From the NCBI RefSeq assembly GCF_006442795.2, contig NZ_CP083956.1, forward strand, positions 1,240,001 to 1,304,000: a stretch of DNA of 64,000 bases, in the 5' to 3' direction. Shown here in pieces: positions 1 through 10,100 of the stretch. The notes beneath the pieces were generated by a model. The model made no database searches and was not told the DNA's origin. It worked only from the letters and a program-made list of their open reading frames with translations. Numbering within the stretch: the first letter of the stretch is position 1; every line of letters begins with the position of its first letter. A program made the translations under genes and the position numbers. This DNA comes from Mesorhizobium sp. B1-1-8. Lineage in GTDB: Bacteria; Pseudomonadota; Alphaproteobacteria; Rhizobiales; Rhizobiaceae.

Positions 1-133
1 GCCTGCCGGCCATCTCCCCCACAAGTGGGGAGATCGGATGTCACAGCGGCTTTCGCCAATCTCCAACGCTGCAGGATGAGCGAGGCGCCGAAGCTGCTGA
101 TCTCCCCCCTTGTGGGGGAGATGGCCGGCAGGC
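1..133. repeat. Rhizobial palindromic intergenic repeat
   Basis: Two arms of about 35 bp (1-35 and 99-133) are inverted copies of each other, beginning GCCTGCCGGCCATCTCCCCC on the left. Each arm also contains a small hairpin of its own (CTCCCC-ACAAGT-GGGGAG type). About 63 bp of unrelated sequence separates them. This is the layout of the short palindromic repeats scattered between genes in Mesorhizobium and relatives. The left arm begins at base 1, so the element may extend beyond the window. No coding role is seen. Confidence 0.75.
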
Positions 134-194
134 CAGAGGGGGGCGCGAGGGAACTCGGCGGCTGGCAGTTAACCACGCCCCCTTCGACGAATGC

Positions 195-2528
<2,334 letters not shown>

Positions 2529-2802
2529 GCGCAACCCCAACACATACGCAAAATTTTAATGGCCGGGATTACGCTTGATTTGCATTAAGATTTCGTTGGT
2601 GGGAGTTGGCGTGCCCGGTCAATGATGACAGCTTTTGACGCAAAGGCGGCGTTGCCATGACGAACACCGGCCAGAACGACCCGGCGCTTTCGCTATTGTT
2701 GAAAGATTGGGTTCCGGCGCCGGACAGACACAAGGTGCTCCTCCTGAGCTGAGGGCCAAGGCGCCAGTATCAATTCCAGGCGGGAGAACAGTGCCATGAA
2801 AG

Positions 2803-3036
2803 TCAGACGGCGTGATCGTTACCCGAAGTATCGGAGAGTATCCGGTTTCCCTTGCGCAGCGTGATCCGCCGTTGAGGATGCTCATCCCTCGCGGCTTGAA
2901 AAATGGCGCGGGCAAGTTGGGCGGTGACGGCTCGTGCGAGAACCCGTTCGATGATCTCGTGGCTTTCGGGATGCCACAGTTCGATACGATAAGGCAGCGC
3001 TTCAGCCGGCCGGGAAGAGTTGGCGCTCCGTGTCAT
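2803..3036 (-). CDS. Small conserved protein, paralogue of the gene at 3052-3375
   Basis: A 77-residue soluble protein with no named family that I recognise. Its central part aligns with the neighbouring upstream gene: ALPYRIELWHPESHEIIERV against ELPYKVELWNAAKNSVEQVL, then AARDEHPQRRITLRKGN against AATREHPDRYVTLRHKN. The pattern LPY-ELW-VL-A-EHP-R-TLR is shared at equal spacing, which supports both as real genes. It starts 15 nt after the stop of the paralogue and is probably co-transcribed. Function unknown. Confidence 0.7.
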   Translation of the reverse strand: MTRSANSSRPAEALPYRIELWHPESHEIIERVLARAVTAQLARAIFQAARDEHPQRRITLRKGNRILSDTSGNDHAV

Positions 3037-3051
3037 AAGACAGGCCCCTGC

Positions 3052-3375
3052 CTAATTTGTCGGACCGTTCCATCTCGAAACAAAACCGTTCTTGTGCCGC
3101 AAGGTGACGTAACGGTCGGGATGCTCGCGCGTCGCGGCATAATAGGCGGCGTAGCCGATGCTGGCGTTTGCCGTGACCGCGAGGACTTGCTCGACGCTGT
3201 TCTTGGCAGCGTTCCACAACTCGACCTTATAGGGAAGTTCGTCATGCTCGGCCGGGTCTAGCTCGTGTGGGGCAGGATTCCCTTCATCGTCTCCAGGCTC
3301 GTTTTCCGAAGCAAAGCTGTACAAATAGCCCGGTCTTTCCAGGTTGGATGCGAGAGCAGATGAGTATGTCGCCAT
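3052..3375 (-). CDS. Small conserved protein, first of a tandem paralogous pair
   Basis: About 107 residues from the ATG at 3375; an in-frame TTG lies 9 nt upstream. The N-terminal half is acidic (NEPGDDEGN) and the C-terminal half carries the LPYKVELW...EHPDRYVTLRHKNG block shared with the next gene. It is transcribed divergently from the PAS kinase at 3476 across about 100 bp, so the two directions may share a control region. No signal peptide or membrane segment. Function unknown; the tandem duplication suggests two related binding or adaptor modules. Confidence 0.7.
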   Translation of the reverse strand: MATYSSALASNLERPGYLYSFASENEPGDDEGNPAPHELDPAEHDELPYKVELWNAAKNSVEQVLAVTANASIGYAAYYAATREHPDRYVTLRHKNGFVSRWNGPTN

Positions 3376-3475
3376 GGGGTCCAAGCTTGTTGCTATGCCT
3401 GATAGGCGCGCCTATGCTGCGGAAACGCGTCATCGGACGAACTGCTGAATGCTAGCGCACAACGCGGGTTGGACA

Positions 3476-5479
3476 ATGCCATTGACCACAACCGAAGCGC
3501 AACATCTTTCCGACAGCCATCGCCTCCAAATTTTCATCGACGCCGTTGCTGATTATGCGATCTATACCCTCAACGCCGACGGCTTTGTCACGAGCTGGAA
3601 CGCGGGCGCCGAGAAGATCAAAGGCTACGCGGCGTCGGAAATCCTGGGCCAGCATTTCTCGCGGTTCTTCACGGCCGAAGATCAGGCCAATGCCGTCCCG
3701 GAAAGGATGCTTGCCGCCGCACGGGCAGATGGAAGATACGAGGCCGAAGGTTGGCGGGTGCGCAAGGACGGCAGCCGCTTTTGGTCGAATGGTGTCGTTC
3801 AACGGGTCGTTGACCAGAACGGCGCCCTCTTGGGTTATGCAAAGATCACGCGCGATATCACGGAGCGCGTCGCAGCGCATGAGACGCTGCTGGAGAGCGA
3901 GCGGCGCTTCCGCATGCTGGTCGACGGGCTGGTTGACTACGCCATCTACACGCTCGATCCGAGCGGCACGATCACCAGCTGGAATGCGGGCGCCGAGCGG
4001 CTCAAAGGCTACACCGCCGACGAAATCGTCGGCCAGCATTTCTCCAAGTTCTACACGCGCGAGGAACGGGCAAAAGGCATGCCGCTTCGCGCCCTCGAAG
4101 CAGCCGCCCAGGACGGGCGCTATGAAGGCGAAGGCTGGCGCGTACGCAAGGATGGCAGCCGTTTCTGGGCTTCCGTCGTCGTTCACCCGATCCGCAACGA
4201 CGCAGGCCGACTCGAGGGTTTCGCCAAGATTACGCGCGACATCACCGAGCGCCGAGCGGCGCACGAAGCTTTGCGGGAAAGCGAGCGCCAGTTCCGCTTT
4301 CTGGTGAACGGCGTGACCGACTACGCGCTTTTTATGCTTGACCCCAACGGGCTGGTGACCACCTGGAACGCCGGCGCAGAGCGGATCAAGGGCTATTCCG
4401 CCGAGGAGATCATCGGTCAGCACTTCTCCCGTTTTTATACGGAGCACGACCGCGCCGCGGGTTTGCCTGCGCGCGCGCTTCATATGGCTGCCCGGGACGG
4501 ACGCTTCGAAACCGAGGGCCATCGCGTTCGCAAGGACGGGACGCTGTTCTGGGCAAATGTCGTGATCGATACGATCCGCGACGAGCGAGGAGAGCTGATC
4601 GGTTTCGCCAAGATCACGCGTGACATTACCGAGCGACGCGATGCGGAGATCGCACTCCGGCAGGCGCAAGCGCAACGCGCCCATACACAGAAAATGGACG
4701 CGCTCGGCCAATTGACGGGCGGCATTGTGCACGATTTCAACAATCTCCTGACGGTGGTCGGCAGCTACGTTCGTATTACGAAGAAGGCCGGTGCCGATGC
4801 CGAAATGAAGCGGGCGACCGAATCCGTCGAGCGTGCACTCGAGCGCGGCACCGCGTTGACACGGCAGTTGCTGGCCTTCTCGCGCAAGCAGTCCGCTCGC
4901 TACGAGATCGTCTCGCTGGCGGAGCGGGTGGAAGCCGTTCGTGGGATGGTAGCGGGTTCTATGCGCAAATCCTTGAAGCTGGTCGCAGCCGTCGGGCCCG
5001 AAACCTGGCCGGTGAAGGTCGATCCCGGCGAACTGGAGCTTGGCCTCGTCAATATCGTCTTCAACGCGCGGGATGCCATGCCGGACGGTGGCTTGATCAC
5101 GGTCACTGCGGGGAATGTGCTGCTATCGGGCGACGACAACGCTGCGGGTCTGCAAGGTGAATTCGTCGCGTTGCGGGCGACGGACACAGGCATCGGAATT
5201 GCACCGGATGTGCTTCCGCAGGTTTTCGAACCGTTCTTCACGACCAAAGGGCCCGACAAGGGCACAGGCCTTGGCCTCGCACAGGTCTACGGCTTTGCGC
5301 AGCAATCCGGCGGTGCGGTCACGATCGACAGCGAAGTCGGCAAAGGCACGACTGTCACAATTTATCTGCCACGGGCCGATATGACGCCCGCCTTGCAGGG
5401 CGCGGAGGCGGACCAGCCGACCGGTGCAAATGTGGTGCCGTTGAGGACCAAGGGCCGTTTTGCCGGGGATCAAGACTGA
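3476..5479 (+). CDS. Soluble triple-PAS sensor histidine kinase
   Basis: About 667 residues with no membrane segment, so a cytoplasmic sensor. Three consecutive PAS domains (roughly residues 15-135, 137-257, 259-379) share repeated signatures (DYAIYTLN/D, SWNAGAER-KGY, GQHFS-FYT, RVRKDGS-FWA, FAKITRDITER), showing internal triplication. The kinase part has His419 in GGIVHDFNNLL, a DHp type common in rhizobial two-component kinases, and an HATPase domain with NARDAMPDGG, DTGIGI and GTGLGLAQVYG. There is no receiver domain and no adjacent regulator, so the partner is elsewhere. The start is uncertain: an ATG at 3449 would add nine residues. The PAS ligand cannot be told; the cysteine expected in LOV domains (NCRFLQ motif) is absent. 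Confidence 0.88.
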   Translation: MPLTTTEAQHLSDSHRLQIFIDAVADYAIYTLNADGFVTSWNAGAEKIKGYAASEILGQHFSRFFTAEDQANAVPERMLAAARADGRYEAEGWRVRKDGSRFWSNGVVQRVVDQNGALLGYAKITRDITERVAAHETLLESERRFRMLVDGLVDYAIYTLDPSGTITSWNAGAERLKGYTADEIVGQHFSKFYTREERAKGMPLRALEAAAQDGRYEGEGWRVRKDGSRFWASVVVHPIRNDAGRLEGFAKITRDITERRAAHEALRESERQFRFLVNGVTDYALFMLDPNGLVTTWNAGAERIKGYSAEEIIGQHFSRFYTEHDRAAGLPARALHMAARDGRFETEGHRVRKDGTLFWANVVIDTIRDERGELIGFAKITRDITERRDAEIALRQAQAQRAHTQKMDALGQLTGGIVHDFNNLLTVVGSYVRITKKAGADAEMKRATESVERALERGTALTRQLLAFSRKQSARYEIVSLAERVEAVRGMVAGSMRKSLKLVAAVGPETWPVKVDPGELELGLVNIVFNARDAMPDGGLITVTAGNVLLSGDDNAAGLQGEFVALRATDTGIGIAPDVLPQVFEPFFTTKGPDKGTGLGLAQVYGFAQQSGGAVTIDSEVGKGTTVTIYLPRADMTPALQGAEADQPTGANVVPLRTKGRFAGDQD

Positions 5480-5542
5480 TCCGCCGGCCGACCGCGCTGG
5501 TCAATGCAGACGAGCCGCGCCACAGTGGCTCGCCGGTTCAAA

Positions 5543-5761
5543 TCAGACAGTATCGTTGGCCCGGTAGACGTCGGGGAGGATGAAGACCTCGTCGGCACGG
5601 CCGTAGCCTCCGTCGCGAACTTCCTCGATCAGCACCATCGTGTAAGGACGCACGCCTTCGCCGAAATAGTCGACGAACATCTGCGTGGTCCTGTGGACGA
5701 GGTCTTCCTTCTGCGCTTTTGTGAGGGCGGCCTCGGGCATCTTGAAGTTGGCAAAGGGCAT
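5543..5761 (-). CDS. 4-oxalocrotonate tautomerase family protein
   Basis: A 72-residue protein beginning Met-Pro, so Pro1 would be the catalytic N-terminal proline after Met removal, as in the tautomerase superfamily. The body (VHRTTQMFVDYFGEGVRPYT, then VLIEEVRDGGYGRADEV) fits the beta-alpha-beta fold with the usual length for a single-domain member. These enzymes interconvert keto and enol forms of unsaturated acids as oligomers. The substrate cannot be predicted and no catabolic operon surrounds it. It lies convergent to the PAS kinase, 63 nt from that gene's end. Confidence 0.82.
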   Translation of the reverse strand: MPFANFKMPEAALTKAQKEDLVHRTTQMFVDYFGEGVRPYTMVLIEEVRDGGYGRADEVFILPDVYRANDTV

Positions 5762-6058
5762 TTCCAGTTTCCTTCCGGGTTGGATTTCATGGCTCTGGAC
5801 AGCGAGGCGTCATCACCCGGGCCGGTGTCCATTCGTTGTCCTCGAGCGAATATAGCCTGCTGTGGATGCCGGATAATCACCCGGCTATCGGCAGCAGTGT
5901 TCGGACAGGGCGAACAATCGGAGTTGTTGTCGGCTTCGCAGAAACCGCCAGTTAGCTCCGCGGCTAATGCTTTCCTGGAGCGGGCATTGCGCGTTTTCGC
6001 CGAGGCAAGGCTGACAGGATCAATGCCGGCCGGCAAAAGGCGCCCGCCGCGCCACAGT

Positions 6059-6976
6059 TCAGCTGCTGCGCGTCGCCACGAAGGTCGCCGCTTGCTTGAG
6101 CAGCTCGGCCGCTTCGCCATAGGGCTCGAGCAGCGCATGCGCCTGGTCGATGAGGCCGTGGAGCTGCTCGCGGGCCCACACCGGGCCGTGCAGGGCGGCA
6201 AGCGTCGCCTTGCCGGCGGCGGCGTCTTTGTTTGTCGCCTTGCCCATCTGCCGCGCATCAGCGGTAAGATCCAAAAGGTCGTCGGCGAGCTGGAAGGCGA
6301 GGCCGATCGCCGAGCCGAACTCGGCCAGCCTTTCACGATCGGATGGTGCCGCGCCGGCAATGATCGCGCCGGCCTCGCAGGCGAAACGGATCAGCGCGCC
6401 GGTCTTCATCGCCTGCAGCCTGATGATGCCGGCTTCGTCGGGCCTGATGCGCTCGGCTTCGAGGTCGAGCGTCTGCCCGCCGACCATGCCGCCGGCGCCG
6501 GCGGCGCGGGCGAGCGCCAGCACGAGCGCCGCGCGGCGCTCGGCCGGCAGCATCGTCGCCTCATCGGCGACGATGTCGAAGGCGAGCGTCAAAAGCGCGT
6601 CGCCGGCAAGGATGGCGGTCGCCTCGTCGAAGGCCTTGTGCACGGTCGGCTGGCCGCGGCGCAGGTCGTCGTTGTCCATCGCCGGCAGATCGTCATGGAT
6701 CAGCGAATAGCAATGCACGCATTCGAGCGCCGCGGCTATGCGCAGCGCAGCCTCGCCATCGGCGGAAAAAAGCGCCGCACTTTCCGTGACCAGAAAAGGG
6801 CGCAGCCGCTTGCCCCCGTTCAGCACGCCATGGCGCATGGCGGCCATCAGGCGCTCGGGGCGCACGATCTCTGCGACAAGCGGGCGCCCGTCGAGGATCT
6901 GCCGCAGCTGTCCCTCGACCGCTGCCGCACGGGCGCCAAGCGCCATTTCGAACGCCATCTGGTCGTCTTTCGTCAT
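6059..6976 (-). CDS. ispA: Polyprenyl (farnesyl/geranyl) diphosphate synthase
   Basis: A 305-residue class I trans-prenyltransferase that condenses isopentenyl diphosphate with allylic diphosphates for quinone tails and undecaprenyl precursors. The first aspartate-rich motif is at residues 95-101 (DDLPAMD, short-chain bacterial type with two residues inserted) and the second (LADDLLD) at about 234. The basic segment GGKRLRP near residue 55 binds diphosphate. Length fits IspA-type farnesyl diphosphate synthase; geranylgeranyl specificity cannot be excluded. The 297 bases between its stop and the tautomerase start hold nothing I can support. It is divergent from mtgA. Confidence 0.9.
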   Translation of the reverse strand: MTKDDQMAFEMALGARAAAVEGQLRQILDGRPLVAEIVRPERLMAAMRHGVLNGGKRLRPFLVTESAALFSADGEAALRIAAALECVHCYSLIHDDLPAMDNDDLRRGQPTVHKAFDEATAILAGDALLTLAFDIVADEATMLPAERRAALVLALARAAGAGGMVGGQTLDLEAERIRPDEAGIIRLQAMKTGALIRFACEAGAIIAGAAPSDRERLAEFGSAIGLAFQLADDLLDLTADARQMGKATNKDAAAGKATLAALHGPVWAREQLHGLIDQAHALLEPYGEAAELLKQAATFVATRSS

Positions 6977-7063
6977 GGCCGGCAGCGGTAGCCGACACTC
7001 AGACGTTGCGCAAGAAGCCTCGCGCCATTATGCCGGAAGGGCGCGAGGCACGGGTGGGGCGGC

Positions 7064-7813
7064 GTGACGGAACCGATCGTCGATCATGAAATCGAAGGGC
7101 TGGACATGGCGCGGCCGCGGCGCCTGAACCGCGCCGGTCTCAAGCGCCTTGGCCGGCGTATCCTGATCGCCGCCTTGGTGCTGGCGGCGATCCCGCTCGT
7201 GCTCACCTTCCTTTATCTGCCGTCCTTCGTGCATCCGGTGTCGACCCTGATGCTGAAGGACCTGCTGACCTTCTCCGGTTACGACCGGCGCTGGGTCTCG
7301 ATCGACGACGTGGCGCCGGTGCTGGCCAATTCGGTGATCATGTCGGAGGACGGGCAGTTCTGTTTCCATCGCGGCGTCGATCTCGGCGAGTTGCGCGGCG
7401 TGGTCGACGACGCGCTGGCCGGCGAAGCGACGCGCGGCGCCTCGACCATCACGATGCAGACGGTGAAGAACCTTTTTCTGTGGTCGCGGCCGCTAGGCAG
7501 CGTGCGCAAGGTGGTCGAACTGCCGCTTGCCGTCTATTTCGACGCAGTGATGTCGAAGCGCCGCATCATGGAGATCTATCTCAACATCGCCGAATGGGGT
7601 CCGGGCATCTACGGCATCGAGGCCGCCGCCCGGCACCATTTCGGCGTCTCGGCCAGGCAATTGTCGCGCCGGCAGGCGGCGCTGCTTGCCGTCAGCCTGC
7701 CCAATCCGATCGCACGCAATCCGGCCAAGCCGGGGCCGGGGCTGCGGCGGCTGGCGTCGCTGATCGAACGCCGCGCGGCCAGGTCGGGCGCCTATGTCGG
7801 TTGCCTGGATTAG
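7064..7813 (+). CDS. mtgA: Monofunctional biosynthetic peptidoglycan transglycosylase
   Basis: A 249-residue inner-membrane glycosyltransferase (family GT51) that polymerises lipid II into glycan strands. A single membrane anchor lies at about residues 30-52 after a short cytoplasmic N-terminus. GT51 motifs follow in order: [16 protein letters not shown] (catalytic Glu), [16 protein letters not shown], and [20 protein letters not shown]. There is no transpeptidase domain. The start given is a GTG with a G-rich upstream stretch; in-frame ATGs at 7085 and 7106 are alternatives. Confidence 0.93.
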   Translation: MTEPIVDHEIEGLDMARPRRLNRAGLKRLGRRILIAALVLAAIPLVLTFLYLPSFVHPVSTLMLKDLLTFSGYDRRWVSIDDVAPVLANSVIMSEDGQFCFHRGVDLGELRGVVDDALAGEATRGASTITMQTVKNLFLWSRPLGSVRKVVELPLAVYFDAVMSKRRIMEIYLNIAEWGPGIYGIEAAARHHFGVSARQLSRRQAALLAVSLPNPIARNPAKPGPGLRRLASLIERRAARSGAYVGCLD

Positions 7814-7966
7814 GGTGAAGCGGCGTCGGCTCAAAAAAATTCGCGGCGATGCTGGCCAAAACGGCGCAAGGCGTGTATAGGCACCCGACTTTCTCAGATT
7901 ATGGCCTCGATGCGGCCCTTTCGCGAGGGTTGCCGAGGCATTTTGACCATGTAGTGGAGCATATCC

Positions 7967-8149
7967 ATGGCCGTTCCAAAAAGAAAAACCTCCCCGTCGA
8001 AGCGCGGCATGCGCCGCTCGGCCGACGCCCTCAAGGCCCCGACCTATGTCGAGGACAAGAATTCCGGCGAAATGCGCCGCCCGCACCATATCGACCTGAA
8101 GACCGGCATGTATCGCGGCCGCCAGGTTCTGGAGCCGAAGGAAAGCTGA
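7967..8149 (+). CDS. rpmF: 50S ribosomal protein L32
   Basis: A 60-residue basic protein beginning [18 protein letters not shown], the diagnostic start of L32, and with the rhizobial C-terminal extension [20 protein letters not shown]. It belongs to the large ribosomal subunit near the peptidyl transferase centre. The four-cysteine zinc site of some L32 proteins is absent, as is normal for this group. The gene is monocistronic here and is followed by two terminator-like hairpins. Confidence 0.97.
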   Translation: MAVPKRKTSPSKRGMRRSADALKAPTYVEDKNSGEMRRPHHIDLKTGMYRGRQVLEPKES

Positions 8150-8230
8150 GAAGCTTCCGCGGCTTGTGCGTATCGGAGACCGGCCTCCGGCCGGTACGGG
8201 CGGGCCACTTCAAAGCTGGTCCGATAAACC

Positions 8231-8256
8231 AAAACCCCGGCAATGCCGGGGTTTTC
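8231..8256 (+). terminator. Rho-independent terminator after rpmF
   Basis: Symmetric hairpin AAAACCCCGGC-AAT-GCCGGGGTTTT with a T-rich 3' side. It lies about 80 nt downstream of the rpmF stop and can work in both directions because of the flanking A and T runs. Confidence 0.85.
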
Positions 8257-8263
8257 TCGTCTG

Positions 8264-8290
8264 AGGCGGCACCGCGGTGCCGCCTTTTTT
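8264..8290 (+). terminator. Second terminator hairpin downstream of rpmF
   Basis: AGGCGGCACC-GC-GGTGCCGCCT is followed by TTTTT. It sits 8 nt after the first hairpin, giving a tandem terminator between rpmF and the convergent peroxiredoxin gene. Confidence 0.8.
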
Positions 8291-8352
8291 ATTCGGTGGC
8301 TTGAAGCGGTTCAGTTTTGAACCCACTGAACTGCTTCCTTCGCGGAATCCCC

Positions 8353-9012
8353 TTACGCCGCCGGCTGCTTGGTCTTCCTGAGATAGGGTAGCACCGTCTC
8401 ATAGGCGCCGAAACGCTTGATCGCATCCTCGTTGGAGACGGCGGCGGTGATGATGACATCCTCGCCCTGCTTCCAGTTCGCCGGCGTCGCCACCTGGTGC
8501 TTGGCCGTCAGCTGGATGGAATCGATGACGCGCAGGATCTCGTCGAAGTTGCGGCCGGTGGTCATCGGATAGGTCAGCACCAGCTTGATCTTCTTGTCGG
8601 GGCCGATGACATAGACCGAGCGCACGGTGGCGTTGTCGGCCGGCGTGCGTCCTTCCGAGCTCTCGCCGGCACCCGCCGGCAGCATCTCGTAGAGCTTGGC
8701 GACCTTGAGCTCCCTGTCGCCGATCAGCGGATAGTTCACCACCTGGCCGGTGGCCGTCTTGATGTCGGCCTGCCACTTGTCGTGGCTCGACACCGGATCG
8801 ACCGAAATGCCGATGATCTTGACGTTGCGCTTTTTGAATTCGCCTTCCAGCCCGGCCATGGTGCCGAGCTCGGTCGTGCAGACCGGCGTGAAATTCTTCG
8901 GGTGGCTGAACAGCACCGCCCAGCCGTCGCCGATCCATTCGTGGAAGTTGATCGTGCCTTGCGTGGTTTCGGCCGTGAAATCCGGCGCGATATCGTTGAT
9001 ACGAAGACTCAT
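8353..9012 (-). CDS. 1-Cys peroxiredoxin (Prx6 class)
   Basis: A 219-residue thiol peroxidase that reduces hydrogen peroxide and organic hydroperoxides. The peroxidatic cysteine is Cys45 in PKNFTPVCTTELG. The rest matches the long Prx6 class (VDPVSSHDKWQADI; a C-terminal dimerisation domain with RVIDSIQLTAKHQVATPANW). No resolving cysteine is evident. The ATG at 9012 is chosen because the family starts right there (MSLRINDIAPDF); upstream in-frame codons up to 9183 encode low-quality sequence. The electron donor is not encoded nearby. Confidence 0.93.
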   Translation of the reverse strand: MSLRINDIAPDFTAETTQGTINFHEWIGDGWAVLFSHPKNFTPVCTTELGTMAGLEGEFKKRNVKIIGISVDPVSSHDKWQADIKTATGQVVNYPLIGDRELKVAKLYEMLPAGAGESSEGRTPADNATVRSVYVIGPDKKIKLVLTYPMTTGRNFDEILRVIDSIQLTAKHQVATPANWKQGEDVIITAAVSNEDAIKRFGAYETVLPYLRKTKQPAA

Positions 9013-9199
9013 GACGTGGGCCCTACCCTTTGTGAAAATGCCACCGGCCTGTCTGCCGGCCGGCGCTACGCGTTCTAGCACCGTGAGGGCAGCGATTAAA
9101 TGCTCCGGATGACAGGCATGCCTTTGGCGGGTGAAAATTTTTCGAGCCCGCCGGCAATTCGCGGCAGGATTTTCCGCCGGCAATGGAGGTTGGGCCCGC

Positions 9200-9565
9200 T
9201 CAGGCTTTCTTGACGATGAGCGTCGAAGCCAGGTCTTCCATGCGCTGCGCCAGCGCGTCGAGCGCGGTGGTCAGCACGCTGTCGCTCTTGTCGGCCTTGG
9301 TCAGCGCCTCGTCGCGCGTCTTGCGCAGCGTCAGCACTTCGCTCTCCATGCCCTTGACGCGCTTGGTCAGCTCGGAAAGCTCATCCATCACCATGATGCC
9401 GGCCATGACGGTCAGCCGCTGGTCGCCGATTTCGCCGAAAGAATCTTTCAGATGCGCGACATAGCGGTCGAAGCGCTCGGCAAGGTCGATCAAATGCTCT
9501 TCCTGGCCCTCGTCGCAAGCCATGCGATACTGCTTGCCGTCGATGGAAACCGTGACCTGTGCCAT
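9200..9565 (-). CDS. zapA: Cell division protein ZapA
   Basis: A 121-residue FtsZ-ring-associated protein that bundles FtsZ filaments at midcell. The N-terminal globular part (VTVSIDGKQYRMACDEGQEE, then ERFDRYVAHLKDSFGEIGD) is typical, followed by a C-terminal coiled coil used for dimerisation. It lies 4 nt downstream of the DUF4164 gene and is almost certainly in one operon with it. Confidence 0.9.
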   Translation of the reverse strand: MAQVTVSIDGKQYRMACDEGQEEHLIDLAERFDRYVAHLKDSFGEIGDQRLTVMAGIMVMDELSELTKRVKGMESEVLTLRKTRDEALTKADKSDSVLTTALDALAQRMEDLASTLIVKKA

Positions 9566-9569
9566 TGGC

Positions 9570-9842
9570 CTACCTGTCCAGTACCGCGCGGATGGTTTCC
9601 ATGGCGGTCACCAGCCGGCGCGACACTTCCTTGTTGGCGTCTTCCAGCCGTTCGGCACGCGCTTCGGAATTGTCGAGCTCCTGCGCCAGCCGCGAGCGGT
9701 CGGCATTCATACGCTGCACCTCGGCCTCGGCTTCCGAATAATCGCGCTCGTGCTCGAGCCGCGCCGCGACGGCGTTTTCGAGCCCTTCCATGGCCTTGCC
9801 CAGCCTGGCGATGACTTCCTTGAGGGTCGTTTCCCCGGTCAT
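9570..9842 (-). CDS. DUF4164 family coiled-coil protein
   Basis: A 90-residue, highly charged, fully helical protein with heptad-like spacing (LEHERDYSEAEAEVQRMNAD, then LAQELDNSEARAERLEDANK). It matches the DUF4164 family, which precedes zapA throughout Rhizobiales. The fixed linkage to zapA (4-nt gap) suggests a role with ZapA at the division ring, but that is inference. It is divergent from tkt across a 258-bp intergenic region that must hold both promoters; no clear operator is seen there. Confidence 0.8.
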   Translation of the reverse strand: MTGETTLKEVIARLGKAMEGLENAVAARLEHERDYSEAEAEVQRMNADRSRLAQELDNSEARAERLEDANKEVSRRLVTAMETIRAVLDR

Positions 9843-10100
9843 GGCCCTTGTCCTATGCCCTGCCCATCACCGAATCGCTCGCGTTCAGAACGCGTTATGT
9901 CGGAAACATTAGGCGCCGGGTGAAGCACGCGTCAATAAAGCTCTCGCGACTGTCCCCCGCTAACGCTAATGTAAAGCGCCCGACCCCATCACAAGCCCGG
10001 CAAAAGCCGACCGATTTGTTGACTAAAAGGCCGCGCCTGCTATGTCTCGCCTATCCTTTCCAAGGCAGTCCCAAGCCCCCAATTCCACCCCGGAGGAAGC

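Noticed and set aside
9013..9199. Possible 6S RNA gene between zapA and the peroxiredoxin gene
   Set aside because: 6S RNA lies next to zapA in many proteobacteria, but I could not see the long central-bubble hairpin in this 187-bp gap. An Infernal search with the 6S alphaproteobacterial models would decide.
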